This document shows, in pieces, positions 61,742-64,000 of a stretch of DNA of 64,000 nucleotides. The notes beneath the pieces are model-generated. The model made no database searches. It was not told where the DNA came from and saw only the letters and a program-made list of their open reading frames with translations. Numbering within the stretch: position 1 is the first letter of the stretch; each line of letters opens with the position of its first letter. A program made the position numbers and the translations under genes. The DNA is from Chrysophaeum taylorii (taxonomy: Eukaryota > Sar > Pelagophyceae > Pelagomonadales > Pelagomonadaceae), in contig JAQMWT010000379.1 of NCBI GenBank assembly GCA_029834535.1, forward strand, positions 1 through 64,000, given 5' to 3'.

Positions 61742-63778
61742 TCAGACTATGGTACACACGCAGTGCATCTTGACCGTTGGGGCAGTCGCGGCACCCAGCT
61801 TGTCAGGATCGCTTGCCATAAAAGGACGGCTATCATCGTCCTGGAGGAGGTTGATGAGGCTGCCGGCGCTCATGCGATTGTTGACGCTGTCTGCTTCCGT
61901 GCTGATCGAATCGAGCGCCTTGATAATACCGTCGAAGTTGCGGATGCGGGTCCTGTACTCTGATTTGTGGCTAGCTAGTCTCCAGAGGATGGCGATCGAG
62001 TCGCGGTCGGTGTCGTTGTGATAGGGTCTGAGGACTAAGGAAACGAGAACATCGAGGCCGTTTCCCGTAGCAACGACGTCAAAAGCCTTTGGGGTGGTGG
62101 TGAGGCAGGCGAGGGCGTTGAGGAAAGCGCGCTTGTCCTCGCGGTTGGAGGTCTTGAGGAGTTGGATTAGCGTCTTGATTATTCCGGTTTCGGCAATGCG
62201 CTCTAGGTTGATGGCACTTGCGCCCGCAAGGATGGCGAGGACTTTGGCCGATACGCACTTGGCGCGTCGCGAGCTGTTGCCCTGGACGATGCCGGCTAGG
62301 GTATGGACGGCGCCGTTGGCAACGACGGCGTCGCAGACGTCGTCCGGCTTGTCTTTGACGAGGCCGACGAGGACTATGCCGGCGTGCTCGACGACCGTCC
62401 AGTTGACAGCACTCTCGCCGCCGCTGTCGGCGATAATCTCGGCGGTGTGAACGAGACGAATGAGGAAGACGGCGGCTTTGGCGGGTTTTTCCGCGTTTTC
62501 AAAGGCCGTCCACAGCAGCGCACGAGTGATGGCGACGCACGCATCGCGACTGTCGTCATCAACAACGGTCGCTTCGAGGAGGTGAACGATAACATCGTTG
62601 GCGGGCGTCATAGCCAGGACATCGTTGGCGGGTAAGAATCCCAGGAGTGCCTCGAAGAGGATGCCGACGGCTTGCCGTTTGATGTCCATCACCCGGATCT
62701 CGTCCGAAGTCCAGTCGACGAGGGTTGCCTCGACCTCAATGACCTGGATGAGTCCCTGGGACAGTGCGCGACGCGCTCGCGGCGCCTCGTCTCCGAGCGG
62801 GGCCTTGGACAAAATCACGAGCGCAGCCACGACAAGGAAGGAGCGTTCGAAGTGTGGGTTCGAGCACGACGAGTCTTGTTGTCGATGGTCGTGCCGGGTC
62901 CCACGGACAGATTGCGTTCGGTCAAACGTCACGGCTTCGAAAGCCGCGACGAGCTTCTCAAGCGGATCGAGAAGATCGAGCGCTTTGGCGATGACGGCGG
63001 CGCGGTAGGCCCCATCTCCTGCGTCAAGGCGCTTCCAGAGCTTGAGGAGGTTGGTAACATCGTACTGCTTCTCGTCGTAGGCTTGGAGCCGCACGACGAG
63101 TGCACAGACCAGGCTCTTGCGCTTCGTCAAGACCGCGACCCGCGCCGCCTCAAAGGCGATGAGCTGTTCGAGCGCAACAACGGCCAAATCAAGTGCCGTC
63201 TCGTTTGTCATCAGCGTCGACTGTATGAGGTCGGCGACGATCGCAACGACACCCATCGTCGCGAGAGACGTGGCGAGGTCTGGATCAGCGTTGCACGCCA
63301 TGGCCAGCTTCTGTGCTGCCTTGGCCTTGTCTCGACTCGCCGCCTCACCATCTCGCAGGAGATTCACGCTCTCGCAAACCTCGGCCGGCAGCGCATCCGG
63401 GTCCGGAAGGTCGGCACAAATCGGAACAATACCAGCGCGCGATGTGTGGTCGGTCCACGCGGCTGGATCGGTCGCCTGCTCCCCGACGGGCCCCGAGATT
63501 CCCGACACCTCGGTCGGCGCTGAGGTGACGACGTGGTTCGCGATCCGCACCCGACACCTCGCTGGTACGCCTTCGAGATTGTCGGGCAACTCGCACCAGT
63601 CCCCGTAGTCGTCCTTGTACGCCAGGACCAATCCTTTTTTGTCACATCCCACATCGCAGCGCAACGCCTTGACTACCTCTGTCTGCACCGCCTCGGCCGT
63701 CGAGAGCTCGACATCGTCCACCTTTTTCACCACATCTGAGTGGTCCGGACGCTCGATGAGCAGCGTGAATACGACCAT
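61742..63778 (-). CDS. ARM-repeat-like protein with N-terminal ubiquitin/PB1-like region and C-terminal CaaX box
   Basis: 678 residues. The first 80 (FTLLIERPDHSDVVKKVDDV, then GLVLAYKDDYGDWCELPDNL) resemble a PB1 or ubiquitin-like fold. The rest is a long series of paired helices of ARM/HEAT type, for example LEKLVAAFEAV, VVANGAVHTLAGIVQ and AETGIIKTLIQLLKTSNRED. The protein ends in K-M-H-C-V-C-T-I-V, so the last four residues form a prenylation (CaaX) motif. It is probably a membrane-tethered scaffold. Its start at 63,778 is followed by 222 bp of non-coding sequence to the window edge. Confidence 0.8.
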   Translation of the reverse strand: MVVFTLLIERPDHSDVVKKVDDVELSTAEAVQTEVVKALRCDVGCDKKGLVLAYKDDYGDWCELPDNLEGVPARCRVRIANHVVTSAPTEVSGISGPVGEQATDPAAWTDHTSRAGIVPICADLPDPDALPAEVCESVNLLRDGEAASRDKAKAAQKLAMACNADPDLATSLATMGVVAIVADLIQSTLMTNETALDLAVVALEQLIAFEAARVAVLTKRKSLVCALVVRLQAYDEKQYDVTNLLKLWKRLDAGDGAYRAAVIAKALDLLDPLEKLVAAFEAVTFDRTQSVRGTRHDHRQQDSSCSNPHFERSFLVVAALVILSKAPLGDEAPRARRALSQGLIQVIEVEATLVDWTSDEIRVMDIKRQAVGILFEALLGFLPANDVLAMTPANDVIVHLLEATVVDDDSRDACVAITRALLWTAFENAEKPAKAAVFLIRLVHTAEIIADSGGESAVNWTVVEHAGIVLVGLVKDKPDDVCDAVVANGAVHTLAGIVQGNSSRRAKCVSAKVLAILAGASAINLERIAETGIIKTLIQLLKTSNREDKRAFLNALACLTTTPKAFDVVATGNGLDVLVSLVLRPYHNDTDRDSIAILWRLASHKSEYRTRIRNFDGIIKALDSISTEADSVNNRMSAGSLINLLQDDDSRPFMASDPDKLGAATAPTVKMHCVCTIV

Positions 63779-64000
63779 TATGATTCTCGTAGGTGTTTTT
63801 CACAGAACACTCCTGGAAAGAATTGTTGTTTCCGGCTTCACGTGGCAGCCCAAGATTATTATGGTTTGCAACTCCCAGGTTCTACAAAGTGGCAGAACAT
63901 GGTGGGCCAACCGGGCCAACCCCGCACGTGATGCAACAACCCTGGCACTGTTCTGCCGATCTCATGCGTCCACGTGACGAGATGGATCGGGTCCGCGTCA

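Noticed and set aside
1-64000. CRISPR arrays, operons, rRNA and tRNA genes
   Set aside because: No regular spacer-repeat array, rRNA segment or convincing tRNA cloverleaf was seen. The gene content is eukaryotic.

Overview
This window is nuclear DNA from a GC-rich eukaryote, probably a single-celled alga of the stramenopile kind. Several signs point there. The genes are mostly single-exon and GC-rich. They sit head-to-head or tail-to-tail with very little space. They encode eukaryotic families such as ATG13, AATF, PPIL2, a polybromo-like protein, a Deltex-type E3, a COMM-domain protein and ZNHIT3. Where introns can be placed by keeping a reading frame and a family motif, they are GT-AG and tiny, mostly about 36-60 nt. 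One protein begins with a signal peptide followed by Phe, which resembles heterokont plastid targeting. The species cannot be named from the sequence alone.

Layout. 0-2.3 kb: an acidic zinc-finger-like protein (-). 2.4-5.9 kb: gene-poor DNA with decayed coding fragments and a 40-bp fold-back. 6-16 kb: ATG13 (-), an unidentified spliced protein (+), a WWE-RING-DTC Deltex-like ligase (-), a minimal COMM-domain gene (-) and a sulfotransferase-like protein (-). 16-19 kb: decayed coding DNA. 19.7-30.9 kb: a six-bromodomain protein (-), ZNHIT3-like (+), a catechol O-methyltransferase-like gene (-), an ankyrin protein (+) and phosphoserine aminotransferase (+). 31-36 kb: a broken copy of a PIG-L gene, a decayed LINE-like relic, the intact PIG-L gene (+) and an abutting prolyl-4-hydroxylase-like gene (-). 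36-39.3 kb: repeat-rich DNA with two SINE-like insertions and a Nudix fragment. 39.3-45 kb: an unknown five-exon gene (+), an HtrA-like protease (-), more decayed DNA and a fatty-acid/sterol hydroxylase (+). 45.5-55 kb: a dense block with PPIL2 (+), a PX coiled-coil protein (-), a signal-peptide coiled-coil protein (+), AATF/Bfr2 (-) and a bacterial-type glutamine-dependent NAD+ synthetase (+). 55.8-60.9 kb: a very unusual single-pass membrane receptor (-). 61-64 kb: a third SINE-like copy and an ARM-type protein ending in a CaaX box (-).

The most striking object is the 55.8-60.9 kb gene. It reads as signal peptide, 5'-nucleotidase-like ectodomain with its metal sites lost, periplasmic-binding/ANF-receptor-like domain, one transmembrane helix, two WWE-like domains and a C-terminal PARP-type ADP-ribosyltransferase. 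It looks like a one-protein route from an outside ligand to ADP-ribosylation inside the cell. Its convergent neighbour makes NAD+, the PARP substrate, and a WWE-RING-DTC ligase that could read ADP-ribose lies elsewhere in the window. The domain calls come from motifs read by eye. The signalling idea is inference.
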